This document shows positions 1 through 9,222 of a stretch of DNA of 64,000 bases, one piece after another. The position numbers and the translations under genes were made by a program. The first letter of the stretch is position 1, and every line of letters begins with the position of its first letter. Location of the stretch: contig CAIZHQ010000023.1 of assembly GCA_903932865.1 (NCBI GenBank), positions 1-64,000 on the forward strand, in the 5' to 3' direction. The notes under the pieces were generated by a model. It had not been told where the DNA came from. It saw only the letters and a program-made list of their open reading frames with translations, and did not search any database. Origin of the DNA: an uncultured Burkholderiales bacterium. GTDB taxonomy: Bacteria; Pseudomonadota; Gammaproteobacteria; Burkholderiales; Burkholderiaceae_C.

Positions 1-45
1 GGCACACGCCCATCCCCCACGGGTTGGGCTCCCACGAAATCAGCC

Positions 46-2916
46 TCAGTGCGCCTGCTCCCAGTTGGGCCCAAAACCCACCTCGGCCAACAGCGGCACC
101 TTCAGTTCGGCGACCCCGGCCATGATGCGCGGCACCTCGGTGCGCACCCATTCAACTTCTGATTCAGGCACCTCGAACACCAGTTCGTCGTGCACCTGCA
201 TGATGACTTTGGTCGCCTTGCCTTGCTCGTCGAGCGCTTTTTGCACCGCCACCATGCTCAGCTTGATCAGGTCGGCTGCTGTGCCCTGCATGGGCGCGTT
301 GATCGCGGCCCGCTCAGCCCCGGCGCGGCGCGGGCCATTGGGGCTGTTGATCTCGGGCAACACCAAGCGGCGGCCAAACACCGTCTCGACATAGCCCAGC
401 GCCTTGGCCTGTTCACGGGTGGCGTCCATGTAGTGCTTGACCCCAGCAAAACGCTCAAAGTAGCGGGTGATGTAATTCTTGGCAGCGGTATTGTCGATCG
501 AGAGCGCCTTGGCCAAACCGAACGCGCTCATGCCGTAAATCAGGCCAAAGTTGATGGTCTTGGCGTAACGGCGCTGCTCGCTGCTCACCGTGTCGGCCGT
601 CATGCCAAACACCTCGGCGGCGGTGGCTTTGTGCACGTCCAGGCCTTCATGGAAGGCCTTGAGCAAAGCCGGGTCATCGCTCAGGTGCGCCATGATGCGC
701 AGCTCGATCTGGCTGTAATCGGCACTCGCCATCACGCAACCTGCGGGGGCCACAAAGGCCTCGCGCACCTTGCGCCCTTCGGCGGTGCGCACCGGGATGT
801 TTTGCAGGTTCGGCTCATTGCTCGACAGACGGCCCGTGACGGCCACGGCCTGCGCGTAATGCGTGTGCACCCGGCCGGTACGCGGGTGGGCCAGTTGCGC
901 GAGCTTGTCGGTGTAAGTGCCTTTGAGTTTGGACAAGCTACGGTGCTCCAAGATGCGCGCGGGCAGTGGGTAGTCTTCGGCCAATTTTTCCAGCACTTCT
1001 TCGTCGGTGCTGCGCGCACCCGTGGCGGTTTTTTTGACCACGGGCAAACCCAACTTGTCAAAGAAAATCTCGCCCAACTGCTTGGGGCTGGCCAGGTTGA
1101 AGGGCTGGCCCGCGATCTCGTAGGCCTCGGTTTCGAGCTGAACGATGCGCTCGCCCAACGCCTGGCTTTGCGCGGCCAGCGTGGGCGCGTCGATCAGCAC
1201 GCCATTGCGCTCGATGCGGAACAGCGCTTCGCTGGTGGCGATTTCTAAGTCGTACACGTACTTCAGCCCGGCATGCGCCTCAATCTGAGGCCACAGCGCC
1301 AGATGCACGTCCAGGCACTGGTCGGAGTCTTCGCACGAATAGTGCGCGGCTTTGTCCACTTCCACCTGCGTAAACGGGATCTGGTGCACGCCCTTGCCGC
1401 ACAGGTCTTCATAGGTCACGCCACGGCGGCCCACATGGCGCTCGGCCAGACTGGAAAGGCCATGCGGCTTATGCACTTCCAGCACATAACTTTCCAACAT
1501 GGTGTCGTGGGCGTAACCCTGCACCTCAATGCCGTGGTTGGCGAACACATGGCGGTCGTATTTGATGTTCTGGCCCAATTTGAGGTGGGCCGGGTTTTCC
1601 AGCCAGGGCTTGAGCCGGGCCAGCACCTCGGCCAAAGGCAGTTGCGCGGGCGCACTGGGTCCGTTGTGGGCCAACGGGATGTAAGCCGCCTCGCCGGGCT
1701 TGACGCTCAGCGAGACGCCCACGATTTCGGCGCGCATGGCATCCAAAGACGTGGTTTCGGTGTCAATCGCTGTCAGGGATGCTTGTTCGATGCGGGCCAG
1801 CCAGGAGTCGAATGCGGCCCAGTCAAGCACCGTGTCGTATTTCAGATCGCCTTGCACCGAGCTGGCGGCGGTGTCCAATTCCTGCAATGCCACAGGCGCA
1901 TCGGCAGCAGCGTCACCAAACAAATCGCCCATGCCCGTGTCTTTGGGTTTCATCGCTTTGGCTTTGGGCGTTGACGTTGACGAGGGGGCAGGCACGGCCC
2001 CGCCCAGCGACTGCACCAGCCCCTTGAAGCCATAGGTCTGGTAAAAATTCAGCAGCTTGTCTTTGTCGGGCGCATGCAGGTGCAAGCTTGCCAATGAAGG
2101 CAAGCCAGGCACCCAGCCATTCAGGTCGCAATCGGTTTTCATGGTCACCAGCGCTCGGCCTTTGGGCAACCAGTCCACCGCCTGGCGCAGGTTCTCGCCC
2201 GCCACACCCTTGATGTCTTGCGCGTTGTCCATCAACTTGTCGAGCGAGCCGTATTCCATCAGCCACTTGGCGGCTGTCTTGGGGCCGACCTTGGCCACGC
2301 CAGGCACGTTGTCCACCGTGTCGCCAACCAGGGTCTGGTAGTCGACCATCAGCGATGGCGGCACGCCAAACTCTGCAGTCACACCCGCCACGTCGCGCAC
2401 CTTGCCGTTCATGGTGTCGATGATGGTGATGTGCTCGTTGACCAACTGGCTCAGGTCTTTGTCGCCACTGGACACGGTCACCTGGATACCTTGCTGCGCG
2501 GCCACATGGGCCAAAGTGGCGATCACATCGTCGGCTTCCACGCCGGGCACGTCCAGCACCGTCCAGCCCATCAGGCGCACCAACTCGTGGATCGGCTCGA
2601 TTTGGCTGCGCAAGTCGTCGGGCATGGGGCTGCGGTTGGCTTTGTACTCGGGGTAAAGCTCATCGCGGAAGGTCGGTCCCTTGGCGTCGAACACACAGGC
2701 CGCATAAACGGCAGGCACATCCTTGCGCAGCCGCTCCATCATGTTGATCATGCCGCGAATGGCGCCCGTGGCGGCACTCGTCGGGTCGCCGGGCACGGCC
2801 CGCAGGTCAGGCATGGCATGGAAGGCACGGTACAGGTAGCTGGAGCCATCGACGAGCAGCAAGCTCGGGGGCGTGGGGGCGCAAGTGGGGGCGGTGTCAG
2901 GGGTGTTTTCGCTCAT
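46..2916 (-). CDS. polA: DNA polymerase I
   Basis: This 956-residue protein fills Okazaki-fragment and repair gaps in the cytoplasm. An N-terminal 5'-3' exonuclease domain (about residues 18-300) starts with LLVDGSSYLYRAF. A 3'-5' proofreading domain follows (about 360-560) and keeps the DTETTS motif with its metal-binding Asp and Glu. The C-terminal polymerase domain has motif A (DYSQIELR), motif B (RRYAKTINFGLIYG) and motif C (QVHDELVFEVPE). All three activities therefore look intact. The ATG at 2914-2916 is preferred: upstream in-frame sequence would run into the preceding gene, and the family N-terminus fits this start. It lies 40 bases behind a SRPBCC gene on the same strand. The assignment is very secure. 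Confidence 0.98.
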   Translation of the reverse strand: MSENTPDTAPTCAPTPPSLLLVDGSSYLYRAFHAMPDLRAVPGDPTSAATGAIRGMINMMERLRKDVPAVYAACVFDAKGPTFRDELYPEYKANRSPMPDDLRSQIEPIHELVRLMGWTVLDVPGVEADDVIATLAHVAAQQGIQVTVSSGDKDLSQLVNEHITIIDTMNGKVRDVAGVTAEFGVPPSLMVDYQTLVGDTVDNVPGVAKVGPKTAAKWLMEYGSLDKLMDNAQDIKGVAGENLRQAVDWLPKGRALVTMKTDCDLNGWVPGLPSLASLHLHAPDKDKLLNFYQTYGFKGLVQSLGGAVPAPSSTSTPKAKAMKPKDTGMGDLFGDAAADAPVALQELDTAASSVQGDLKYDTVLDWAAFDSWLARIEQASLTAIDTETTSLDAMRAEIVGVSLSVKPGEAAYIPLAHNGPSAPAQLPLAEVLARLKPWLENPAHLKLGQNIKYDRHVFANHGIEVQGYAHDTMLESYVLEVHKPHGLSSLAERHVGRRGVTYEDLCGKGVHQIPFTQVEVDKAAHYSCEDSDQCLDVHLALWPQIEAHAGLKYVYDLEIATSEALFRIERNGVLIDAPTLAAQSQALGERIVQLETEAYEIAGQPFNLASPKQLGEIFFDKLGLPVVKKTATGARSTDEEVLEKLAEDYPLPARILEHRSLSKLKGTYTDKLAQLAHPRTGRVHTHYAQAVAVTGRLSSNEPNLQNIPVRTAEGRKVREAFVAPAGCVMASADYSQIELRIMAHLSDDPALLKAFHEGLDVHKATAAEVFGMTADTVSSEQRRYAKTINFGLIYGMSAFGLAKALSIDNTAAKNYITRYFERFAGVKHYMDATREQAKALGYVETVFGRRLVLPEINSPNGPRRAGAERAAINAPMQGTAADLIKLSMVAVQKALDEQGKATKVIMQVHDELVFEVPESEVEWVRTEVPRIMAGVAELKVPLLAEVGFGPNWEQAH

Positions 2917-2956
2917 CCCCCGATTGTGCCCGTCCGTGGCAGGCCGGCTGGCAGGA

Positions 2957-3403
2957 TCAACCCGGAATATCCGGTTCCACCAAGTTGGCCAGCTGCGCCA
3001 GTGACTCCTGCCAACCCAGGTAGCACATCTCCAGCGGAATCGCCTGCGGAATGCCCGCCTGCTCAATGCTGAGTTCGGTGCCGCACACCACGGGCGTGAG
3101 CCGCACGGTCACCTCCAGCACGCCCGGTACATTCGGGTCTTCAAACTGCTCAGAGTACCGAATCAGTGCATCAGGCACAAGTTCGAGGTACTCGCCGCCA
3201 AAGGAATGGGCTTTGCCCGTTGAGAAATGTTGAAAAGACATGCGGAACGTGCCGCCCACACGCGGCTCCATGTGGTGCACCTTGCAGGTAAACCCATAAG
3301 GCGCAAGCCATTTGCCCATCGCATCTGCTTCCAGAAAAGCCCGATAGGCCTTGTCTGGGGTGGTTTTGAGAACCCGGTGAAGGCGGACGGTGCGGTCGGA
3401 CAT
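2957..3403 (-). CDS. SRPBCC/AHSA1-type START-fold protein
   Basis: A 148-residue protein of the activator-of-Hsp90-ATPase-like (AHSA1) branch of the SRPBCC superfamily. It begins MSDRTVRLHRVLKT and carries the typical pattern of an early helix (PDKAYRAFLEADAMGKWLAP), a mid-protein VGGTFRMSF strand pair and the terminal helix LGWQESLAQLANLVE. This fold binds hydrophobic ligands; many bacterial members have no known substrate, and none can be deduced here. The ATG at 3401-3403 has AGGAG 7-8 bases upstream, which decides the start over a longer reading. It sits just upstream of polA on the same strand and may share its transcript. Confidence 0.85.
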   Translation of the reverse strand: MSDRTVRLHRVLKTTPDKAYRAFLEADAMGKWLAPYGFTCKVHHMEPRVGGTFRMSFQHFSTGKAHSFGGEYLELVPDALIRYSEQFEDPNVPGVLEVTVRLTPVVCGTELSIEQAGIPQAIPLEMCYLGWQESLAQLANLVEPDIPG

Positions 3404-3538
3404 GAGCAACTCCTGCGTTGGGATGAGAAAAGACACCAGCTGTCACGCAGATCATGCCCGAGGCGAGCCCTCCCTGCCCCGCCTACAATCTCACATTTGT
3501 CCATTTACAGGCCTCACTTCAGGCCACCGATTGCAACC

Positions 3539-4501
3539 ATGGCGGTATACACCGAAGTCACCCCAGCACAGGCCAACGACCTGATGCAAGCCCTGAATCT
3601 GGGCCAGCTCACCGCTTTGCGCGGCATCGAAGGTGGCATCGAAAACACCAACTACTTCGCCAACACTGAACAGGGTGAGTACGTTCTCACCCTGTTTGAG
3701 CGTCTGACACACGAGCAACTGCCCTTTTATCTGTTCCTGATGAAGCACCTGGCCGAGCGAGGCATCCCGGTGCCCGACCCGGCCGCCAACCGCGACGGGG
3801 ATGTGCTGCACACCGTGAACAGCAAACCCGCCGCAGTGGTCAACAAGCTCGCGGGTAAAAGCCAGCTGCAACCGAAGGCCGTGCACTGCGCTGCCGTGGG
3901 CGATATGCTGGCGCGCATGCACCTGGCAGGTGTCGACTACAACCGCAGCCAGCCCAATTTGCGCGGTCTGCCCTGGTGGAATCAAACAGTGCCGGTGGTG
4001 TTGCCCTATTTGGACGAAACCCAGTCAGACCTCTTGCGCAGCGAGCTGGCCTACCAAAACCACATCGCTCAGGGCGCAGCTTATGCCGCCCTGCCCCGGG
4101 GCCCAGTGCATGCCGACCTGTTTCGCGACAACGTCATGTTCGAAGGCGAGCAGCTGACGGGGTTCTTTGACTTTTACTTTGCGGGTGTGGACACTTGGCT
4201 GTTTGACTTGGCCGTGTGTCTGAACGACTGGTGCACCGACTTGCCCACAGGCACCCACGTCAGCGAACGTGCCCAGGCCATGGTGCAGGCTTACAACCGA
4301 GTCCGTCCCCTGGCAGCAGCCGAGCGCACATTGTTGCCCGCCCTTTTACGTGCGGGGGCTTTGCGTTTTTGGATTTCGCGCCTGTGGGACTACCATTTGC
4401 CCCGCGAAGCCGCCATGCTCACACCGCATGACCCGACCCATTTCGAACGCGTGCTGCTGGGCCGCGTCCATCACCCTGTCTGCACTTCCGAGCTCCTGTG
4501 A
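3539..4501 (+). CDS. thrB: homoserine kinase, APH-fold type
   Basis: A 320-residue kinase that phosphorylates homoserine in threonine biosynthesis. It belongs to the choline-kinase/aminoglycoside-phosphotransferase fold used by pseudomonads and Burkholderiales, not the GHMP type of E. coli. Signs are GIEGGIENTNYF near the N-terminus, the catalytic loop VHADLFRDNVMF (HxDLxxxN) and the metal-binding FFDFYFAG. The start MAVYTEVTPAQANDL matches the family; a longer in-frame reading from 3227 would enter the divergent gene. A TACAAT hexamer at 3484-3489 is a possible -10. The stop lies 4 bases before the next ATG. Confidence 0.95.
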   Translation: MAVYTEVTPAQANDLMQALNLGQLTALRGIEGGIENTNYFANTEQGEYVLTLFERLTHEQLPFYLFLMKHLAERGIPVPDPAANRDGDVLHTVNSKPAAVVNKLAGKSQLQPKAVHCAAVGDMLARMHLAGVDYNRSQPNLRGLPWWNQTVPVVLPYLDETQSDLLRSELAYQNHIAQGAAYAALPRGPVHADLFRDNVMFEGEQLTGFFDFYFAGVDTWLFDLAVCLNDWCTDLPTGTHVSERAQAMVQAYNRVRPLAAAERTLLPALLRAGALRFWISRLWDYHLPREAAMLTPHDPTHFERVLLGRVHHPVCTSELL

Positions 4502-4505
4502 CACC

Positions 4506-5300
4506 ATGAACCTGCAAATTGTTCCCGCCAGCGCCGGCTTGAAATGGGCCCGCCAAGGCATGCGCACCTTCTGGCGTCAGCCACTGGCCATGACCGGACT
4601 GTTTTTCCTCTTCATGATCACCGTGTCGTTGGCTTCGGTCGTGCCGTTCATCGGCAGCGCGTTGGCCTTGGTGGTGCTGCCCGCGCTCACGCTGGGCATG
4701 ATGGCGGCCACACAAGTGGCCTCTGATGGCAAATTTCCCATGCCCAGCGTGCTGTTTGTGGCGTTCAAAGCGGGGCCGCACCGCAAAAACATGCTCCAAC
4801 TGGGCGGGCTTTACGCGCTGATTTTCTTGCTGGTCATGGGCGTATCGACGGTGGTCGATGGGGGCACTTTTGCCAAGGTCTATTTTGGCGGTGCGCCCAT
4901 GACACCCGAAGTGGTCACGGCCGAATCGTTCCAGACTGCCTTGTGGGTGTCGATGCTTTTCTACGTGCCTTTGTCGATGATGTTTTGGCATGCGCCGGCA
5001 CTGGTGCATTGGTACGGCATGCCCGCGGTGAAAAGTCTGTTTTTCAGTTTCGTGGCCTGCTGGCGCAACCTCAAAGCATTCCTGGTTTACGTGGCGGTTT
5101 GGGCCGTGATTTTTATGGCCTCTGGTGTGCTGGCCTTGTTGATCACCAGCCTTTTAGGCAATCCCCAGCTGATGATGGCCACTTTCATGCCCATGGCCCT
5201 GATGGTGGCGGCCATGTTTTTCAGCTCGATGCTGTTTTCGGTGCGCGACTGCTTTGCCACCAACGTGCTCGACGAAGCGGCACCCGAGCCGATCCACTGA
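4506..5300 (+). CDS. BPSS1780-like integral membrane protein
   Basis: A 264-residue inner-membrane protein with about six hydrophobic segments: FFLFMITVSLASVVPFIG, ALALVVLPALTLGMMA, YALIFLLVMGVSTVV, LWVSMLFYVPLSMMFW, FLVYVAVWAVIFMASGVLA and MALMVAAMFFSSMLF. The N-terminal pattern (GLKWARQGMRTFWRQPLAMTG) and the overall layout match the BPSS1780 family, which commonly sits behind thrB in Burkholderiales. Its function is unknown. The ATG is 4 bases after the thrB stop, so the pair is very likely co-transcribed and probably translationally coupled. Confidence 0.82.
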   Translation: MNLQIVPASAGLKWARQGMRTFWRQPLAMTGLFFLFMITVSLASVVPFIGSALALVVLPALTLGMMAATQVASDGKFPMPSVLFVAFKAGPHRKNMLQLGGLYALIFLLVMGVSTVVDGGTFAKVYFGGAPMTPEVVTAESFQTALWVSMLFYVPLSMMFWHAPALVHWYGMPAVKSLFFSFVACWRNLKAFLVYVAVWAVIFMASGVLALLITSLLGNPQLMMATFMPMALMVAAMFFSSMLFSVRDCFATNVLDEAAPEPIH

Positions 5301-5339
5301 GTGGCATGGTGGATGCGGGGGAGGACGACTCAGGTCTGA

Positions 5340-5816
5340 TCAGTGGTGGTGGCCGTGAGCACCGTGCGCGTGACGGTGCGTCACCTCATCGGCGCTGGCG
5401 GCGCGCACCTCCAACACCTTGAGCGTGAGCGTCAGGTGTTGACCTGCCCAGGGGTGGTTGGCGTCCAAAATCACTTTGTCGCCCTTGATCTTCACCACAT
5501 TAAAAACCTGCTCTTGCCCCTCAGCAGAGCGCCCGCGCAGCTGCCCCCCCACTTTCACACCCGGTGGAAATTCGCTTTTGGGGATGGTCTGAACCAGGCT
5601 CTCGTCGCGCTCACCAAAGGCGTCGGCCGGGGCCAACTTCAAGGTGGTGCTGAAGCCCACTTCTTGGCCTTCCAGCGCTTGTTCAATTTTCGGAAAAGTG
5701 TTGTCGTAGCCACCATGCAGGTAAGCGGTGGGCTCTTGCGTCTTGTCGAGCAACTGGCCTTGGGCGTTCACCACTTTGTGGTGCATGGTCACGACGGTGT
5801 CTTGGGTGATTTTCAT
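5340..5816 (-). CDS. slyD: FKBP-type peptidyl-prolyl isomerase, SlyD-like
   Basis: A 158-residue cytoplasmic prolyl isomerase/chaperone. The FKBP half begins MKITQDTVVTMHHKVVNAQG and includes GGYDNTFPKIEQALEG. The insert-in-flap domain lies around residues 65-125 (PADAFGERDESLVQTIPKS). The end is a short His-rich tail (HRHAHGAHGHHH), the nickel-binding feature of SlyD proteins, shorter than in E. coli. SlyD family members assist folding and, in some bacteria, nickel delivery to hydrogenase; no hydrogenase genes are nearby, so only the general role is supported. It is convergent with the BPSS1780-like gene. Confidence 0.92.
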   Translation of the reverse strand: MKITQDTVVTMHHKVVNAQGQLLDKTQEPTAYLHGGYDNTFPKIEQALEGQEVGFSTTLKLAPADAFGERDESLVQTIPKSEFPPGVKVGGQLRGRSAEGQEQVFNVVKIKGDKVILDANHPWAGQHLTLTLKVLEVRAASADEVTHRHAHGAHGHHH

Positions 5817-5881
5817 GAAAATGGTCTGGTTAAAGTGTCATTGCAAGATGATGGAATCATGGCGCCGTGCGTCCACTGCAA

Positions 5882-6478
5882 CTATTTGCCGATGGCCACG
5901 AATTCCCAAAGAATATGGGCCATACCGCCTCGCAGAAATTGACGGTGCACACGTCTCATGGTTTTACGCCATGGCGGTTGGTTCAAATCATAAACATTGG
6001 CAGGGGCTTCCCAACGAACTTGCAAGGCTTCAAAAGCCCCCTGAAAACCGTACATGGCCCCGCTGGGCTTGGACCCCACAAAGTACTCGTGCGTTTTCTC
6101 GGTGATGAAGTTCACATGGGTGGGGTCTGTGAAGGCTTCTGCCCGGGGATAAGCGGGCGTCAATGCCAACAAGCGCCCGCCAGGCACCAAAACACGGTGG
6201 ATTTCGCTCATCACGTTGATGAACGGATTGGTCACATCGCCGTTGGACAAAACCATTTGCCTTGGGATGTGTTCCAGAAAATCAAAGGCCGAGACCGAGT
6301 CAAAAAAACCATCGGGATGGGGAATGGGCTCCACCACCAGATTGACACGCTTGTAATCAAAGCCGATTTTCTCCACAGCCAAGTCGATGTTGCGTACATC
6401 GCAGCCGAAGGTCGCATCGGCCCCATAGGGGTTGCGCGGTTTCAGGCCACAGCCGAGATCCAAATGTTTTGTCATCAT
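5882..6478 (-). CDS. class I SAM-dependent methyltransferase
   Basis: A 198-residue protein with the Rossmann methyltransferase signature KHLDLGCGLKPRNPYG (motif I) at the N-terminus and an acidic post-I strand (GCDVRNIDL). SVSAFDFLEHIPR (motif IV region) and EIHRVLVPGGRLLALTP (motif VI) follow. This arrangement is typical of Methyltransf_11/23 domains. The substrate cannot be read from sequence. The start has two adjacent ATGs (6478 and 6475) with only a weak GGAA behind them. Neighbours are slyD downstream and uvrD upstream, all leftward, with no clear functional link. Confidence 0.82.
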   Translation of the reverse strand: MMTKHLDLGCGLKPRNPYGADATFGCDVRNIDLAVEKIGFDYKRVNLVVEPIPHPDGFFDSVSAFDFLEHIPRQMVLSNGDVTNPFINVMSEIHRVLVPGGRLLALTPAYPRAEAFTDPTHVNFITEKTHEYFVGSKPSGAMYGFQGAFEALQVRWEAPANVYDLNQPPWRKTMRRVHRQFLRGGMAHILWEFVAIGK

Positions 6479-6541
6479 TTTGAGAGTTCCATCAAAAGCG
6501 TCTTGGCTTGCATTGGCCGCAAAAAAGGGGCATAAAAGGGC

Positions 6542-8968
6542 TCACACCAAGGTGAGTTTAGCCACACTCAACGCCAGCCATTTGATGCCGTGGCGTGGAA
6601 AGTTGACCTGGGCACGGGCATCGTTGCCCACGCCCTCAACAGCCAGGACATTGCCCTCGCCAAACTTGGTGTGGAACACATTTTTGCCTGCGCTGATGCC
6701 GTGTTCGGGCTCGGCTTTTTGCACCGGCACGGGCGGGCTTTTGTAGGTTTCGGTGCTCAGGCTGCTTTGACCCCAGGCAGGACGGACGAGGCGGTTGAAG
6801 GCCGGGGTTTGCGGCCAGCCGGCGCCCAATGCCCTAGTGCCAGTATCGCCCCCGCCCCCAGCGCTGCTCAGGTTCGAAAACCCGGCACTTTTGGGTGTCA
6901 CCCACTTCAGGCATTCGTCAGGCAACTCTTGCAGAAAGCGGCTTTTCAGGTTGTAGCGCGTCTGCCCGTGCAGCATGCGGGTTTGCGAATGGCTCAGGTA
7001 CAGGCGCTTGCGAGCGCGGGTGATGGCCACGTACATCAGGCGGCGCTCTTCCTCCAGTCCGTCAAAATCGTTCATCGCGTTTTCGTGCGGGAACAGGCCC
7101 TCCTCCAAACCCGTGATGAAAACCGCATCAAATTCCAGCCCCTTGCTGGCGTGCACCGTCATCAGCTGCACGGCGTCTTCACCGGACTGCGCCTGGTTGT
7201 CGCCCGCCTCCAGAGAAGCATGTGTGAGAAAAGCCGCCAACGGGCTCATGATCACGCCGTCTTCGCTGAACTCGTCGATGGTGCCCAAGTCTGTGTCCGT
7301 TGAAGTGCTCAAACCTTGACTGGCCGGGCTTTGAGAAAAGGCTTGGGGCAGGGCCACCGCGCTGCGGCCAAAGCCTTCTTGCGTGACAAAGCTCTCGGCA
7401 GCGTTGACCAGTTCTTCCAAGTTCTCCACCCGATCCGCGCCTTCTTTTTCGGCGCGGTAGTGGTTCACCAGTCCGGTCTTGTCCAGCACCAAGTCGATGA
7501 TCTCGCGCAAGGTCATGCCCTCGGTCTGCTCGCGCAGCACATCGACCATGGCCACAAACGCCGCCAAATTGGCCCCGGCCTTGCCGGTGGTGGTGCTCAC
7601 CGCGTCGTGCAACGAACAACCCGCGGCGCGTGCGGCGTCTTGCAATTGCTCGATACTGCGCGCCCCGATGCCGCGTGGCGGAAAGTTGACCACCCGCAAA
7701 AAACTGGTGTCGTCGTTGGGGTTCTCCATCAGGCGCAAATAGGCCAGCGCGTGCTTGATCTCGGCACGTTCAAAAAAGCGCAAACCGCCATACACCCGGT
7801 ACGGAAACCCGGCGTTGAACAGCGCGGTCTCCAGCACCCGGCTTTGTGCGTTGCTGCGGTACAGCAGCGCCACTTCTTTGCGTTCAAAGCCGTCTTGATT
7901 CACCAACTGGCGCAGCTCTTCAATCAGCCACTGCGCCTCGGCAAAGTCGGAGGGCGACTCCACCACCCGCACCGGCTCGCCCGCACCTTGGGTCGTGCGC
8001 AAGGTTTTGCCCAGCCGGGTCTTGTTATGGCTGATCAGGTGGTTGGCCGAATCCAAAATGTTGCTGAAGCTGCGGTAGTTTTGCTCCAGCTTGATCTGGT
8101 GGCGCACCTGAAACTCGCGTACAAAGTCGGCCATGTTGCCCACGCGGGCACCCCGGAAGGCGTAAATGCTCTGGTCGTCATCGCCCACGGCCAGGATGGC
8201 GCATTCACCACCCTCCCCCGGCAGACCCGCCAGCAGCTTGAGCCATGTGTACTGCAATTTGTTGGTGTCCTGAAACTCGTCCACCAAAATATGGCGAAAG
8301 CGGCGGCGGTAATGCTCGCGTACATGCGCGTTGTCGCGCAGTAATTCATACGAGCGCAGCATCAGCTCGCCAAAGTCCACCACGCCCTCGCGCTGGCATT
8401 GCTCTTCGTACAGTTGGTAAAGCTCCACCTTGCGGCGGGTCTCGTCGTCGCGCACCGTCACATCTGCGGGGCGCTGGCCGTCTTCCTTGCAGCCCGAAAT
8501 GAAATACTGCACCTGCTTGGGCGGAAAGCGGTCTTCGTCCACATTGAACTGCTTGCACAGCCGCTTGATGGCCGACAACTGGTCTTGCGTGTCCAAAATT
8601 TGAAAGGTCTGGGTCAAACCGGCCAACTGGTGGTGCGCCCGCAAAAACCGGTTGCACAGCCCGTGAAAAGTGCCAATCCACATGGCGTTCACATTCACCG
8701 GCAGCATGGTCTGCAGGCGCAGCTTCATCTCTTTGGCCGCCTTGTTGGTGAAGGTCACCGCCAAAATGCCGCCGGGCGAAACCTGAGAGGTCTGCAACAG
8801 CCAGGCAATGCGCGTGGTCAGCACCCGCGTCTTGCCCGAACCCGCCCCAGCCAAGATCAGCGCATGCTCGGGCGGCAGGGCTACTGCACGGTGCTGCTCT
8901 TCGTTGAGCTGGGCGAGCAAAGGGGAAGAAGTGTTCGGAAATGTGTTCGGGGAAGTGTCTGACTGCAT
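6542..8968 (-). CDS. uvrD: UvrD/PcrA-family DNA helicase II
   Basis: An 808-residue superfamily 1A 3'-5' helicase used in nucleotide excision and mismatch repair. Walker A is AGAGSGKT at about residues 40-47, the Walker B/DExx motif is VDEFQDTN, motif III is VGDDDQSIYAFRGA, and motif VI is YVAITRARKRLYL. The last 55 residues (NVFHTKFGEGNVLAVEG) form the Tudor-like C-terminal domain that binds RNA polymerase in UvrD/PcrA. Length and domain order are normal. A perfect 7-bp inverted repeat lies just upstream at 8982-9002. No LexA-type CTGT-N8-ACAG box was seen. Confidence 0.95.
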   Translation of the reverse strand: MQSDTSPNTFPNTSSPLLAQLNEEQHRAVALPPEHALILAGAGSGKTRVLTTRIAWLLQTSQVSPGGILAVTFTNKAAKEMKLRLQTMLPVNVNAMWIGTFHGLCNRFLRAHHQLAGLTQTFQILDTQDQLSAIKRLCKQFNVDEDRFPPKQVQYFISGCKEDGQRPADVTVRDDETRRKVELYQLYEEQCQREGVVDFGELMLRSYELLRDNAHVREHYRRRFRHILVDEFQDTNKLQYTWLKLLAGLPGEGGECAILAVGDDDQSIYAFRGARVGNMADFVREFQVRHQIKLEQNYRSFSNILDSANHLISHNKTRLGKTLRTTQGAGEPVRVVESPSDFAEAQWLIEELRQLVNQDGFERKEVALLYRSNAQSRVLETALFNAGFPYRVYGGLRFFERAEIKHALAYLRLMENPNDDTSFLRVVNFPPRGIGARSIEQLQDAARAAGCSLHDAVSTTTGKAGANLAAFVAMVDVLREQTEGMTLREIIDLVLDKTGLVNHYRAEKEGADRVENLEELVNAAESFVTQEGFGRSAVALPQAFSQSPASQGLSTSTDTDLGTIDEFSEDGVIMSPLAAFLTHASLEAGDNQAQSGEDAVQLMTVHASKGLEFDAVFITGLEEGLFPHENAMNDFDGLEEERRLMYVAITRARKRLYLSHSQTRMLHGQTRYNLKSRFLQELPDECLKWVTPKSAGFSNLSSAGGGGDTGTRALGAGWPQTPAFNRLVRPAWGQSSLSTETYKSPPVPVQKAEPEHGISAGKNVFHTKFGEGNVLAVEGVGNDARAQVNFPRHGIKWLALSVAKLTLV

Positions 8969-8981
8969 AAGGGGAGATTGT

Positions 8982-9002
8982 AGGAAGTTCGCATCACTTC
9001 CT
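8982..9002. repeat. 7-bp perfect inverted repeat upstream of uvrD
   Basis: AGGAAGT (8982-8988) and ACTTCCT (8996-9002) are exact reverse complements separated by 7 bases, 13 bases upstream of the uvrD ATG. It could be an operator or a 5'-leader hairpin. It lies in a 254-bp divergent gap shared with the MFS gene, and nothing else obvious is seen in that gap. Confidence 0.5.
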
Positions 9003-9222
9003 GCGCCAAACTCGGCTTGCGCCTTGCCAATCCGCCTTCACGGCCCCGGAACGCTGTTTTTCGTCCGCTTCGGGACACATGGCGTGGCCCGAGCGTGCCA
9101 ACATACAAACTCTAAAACGACACCCCGTCAAAGCTCCCCCCCATGACACCACCCGCCAGACCCATGCCCCAATTGCCCAAGGGCTGGTTGGGCCGGGACA
9201 GCTGTGCCAAGAAAGACGCGGC

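Noticed and set aside
190-1248. A 352-codon open frame opposite polA
   Set aside because: Lies wholly within the polymerase domain of polA and shows no domain of its own.
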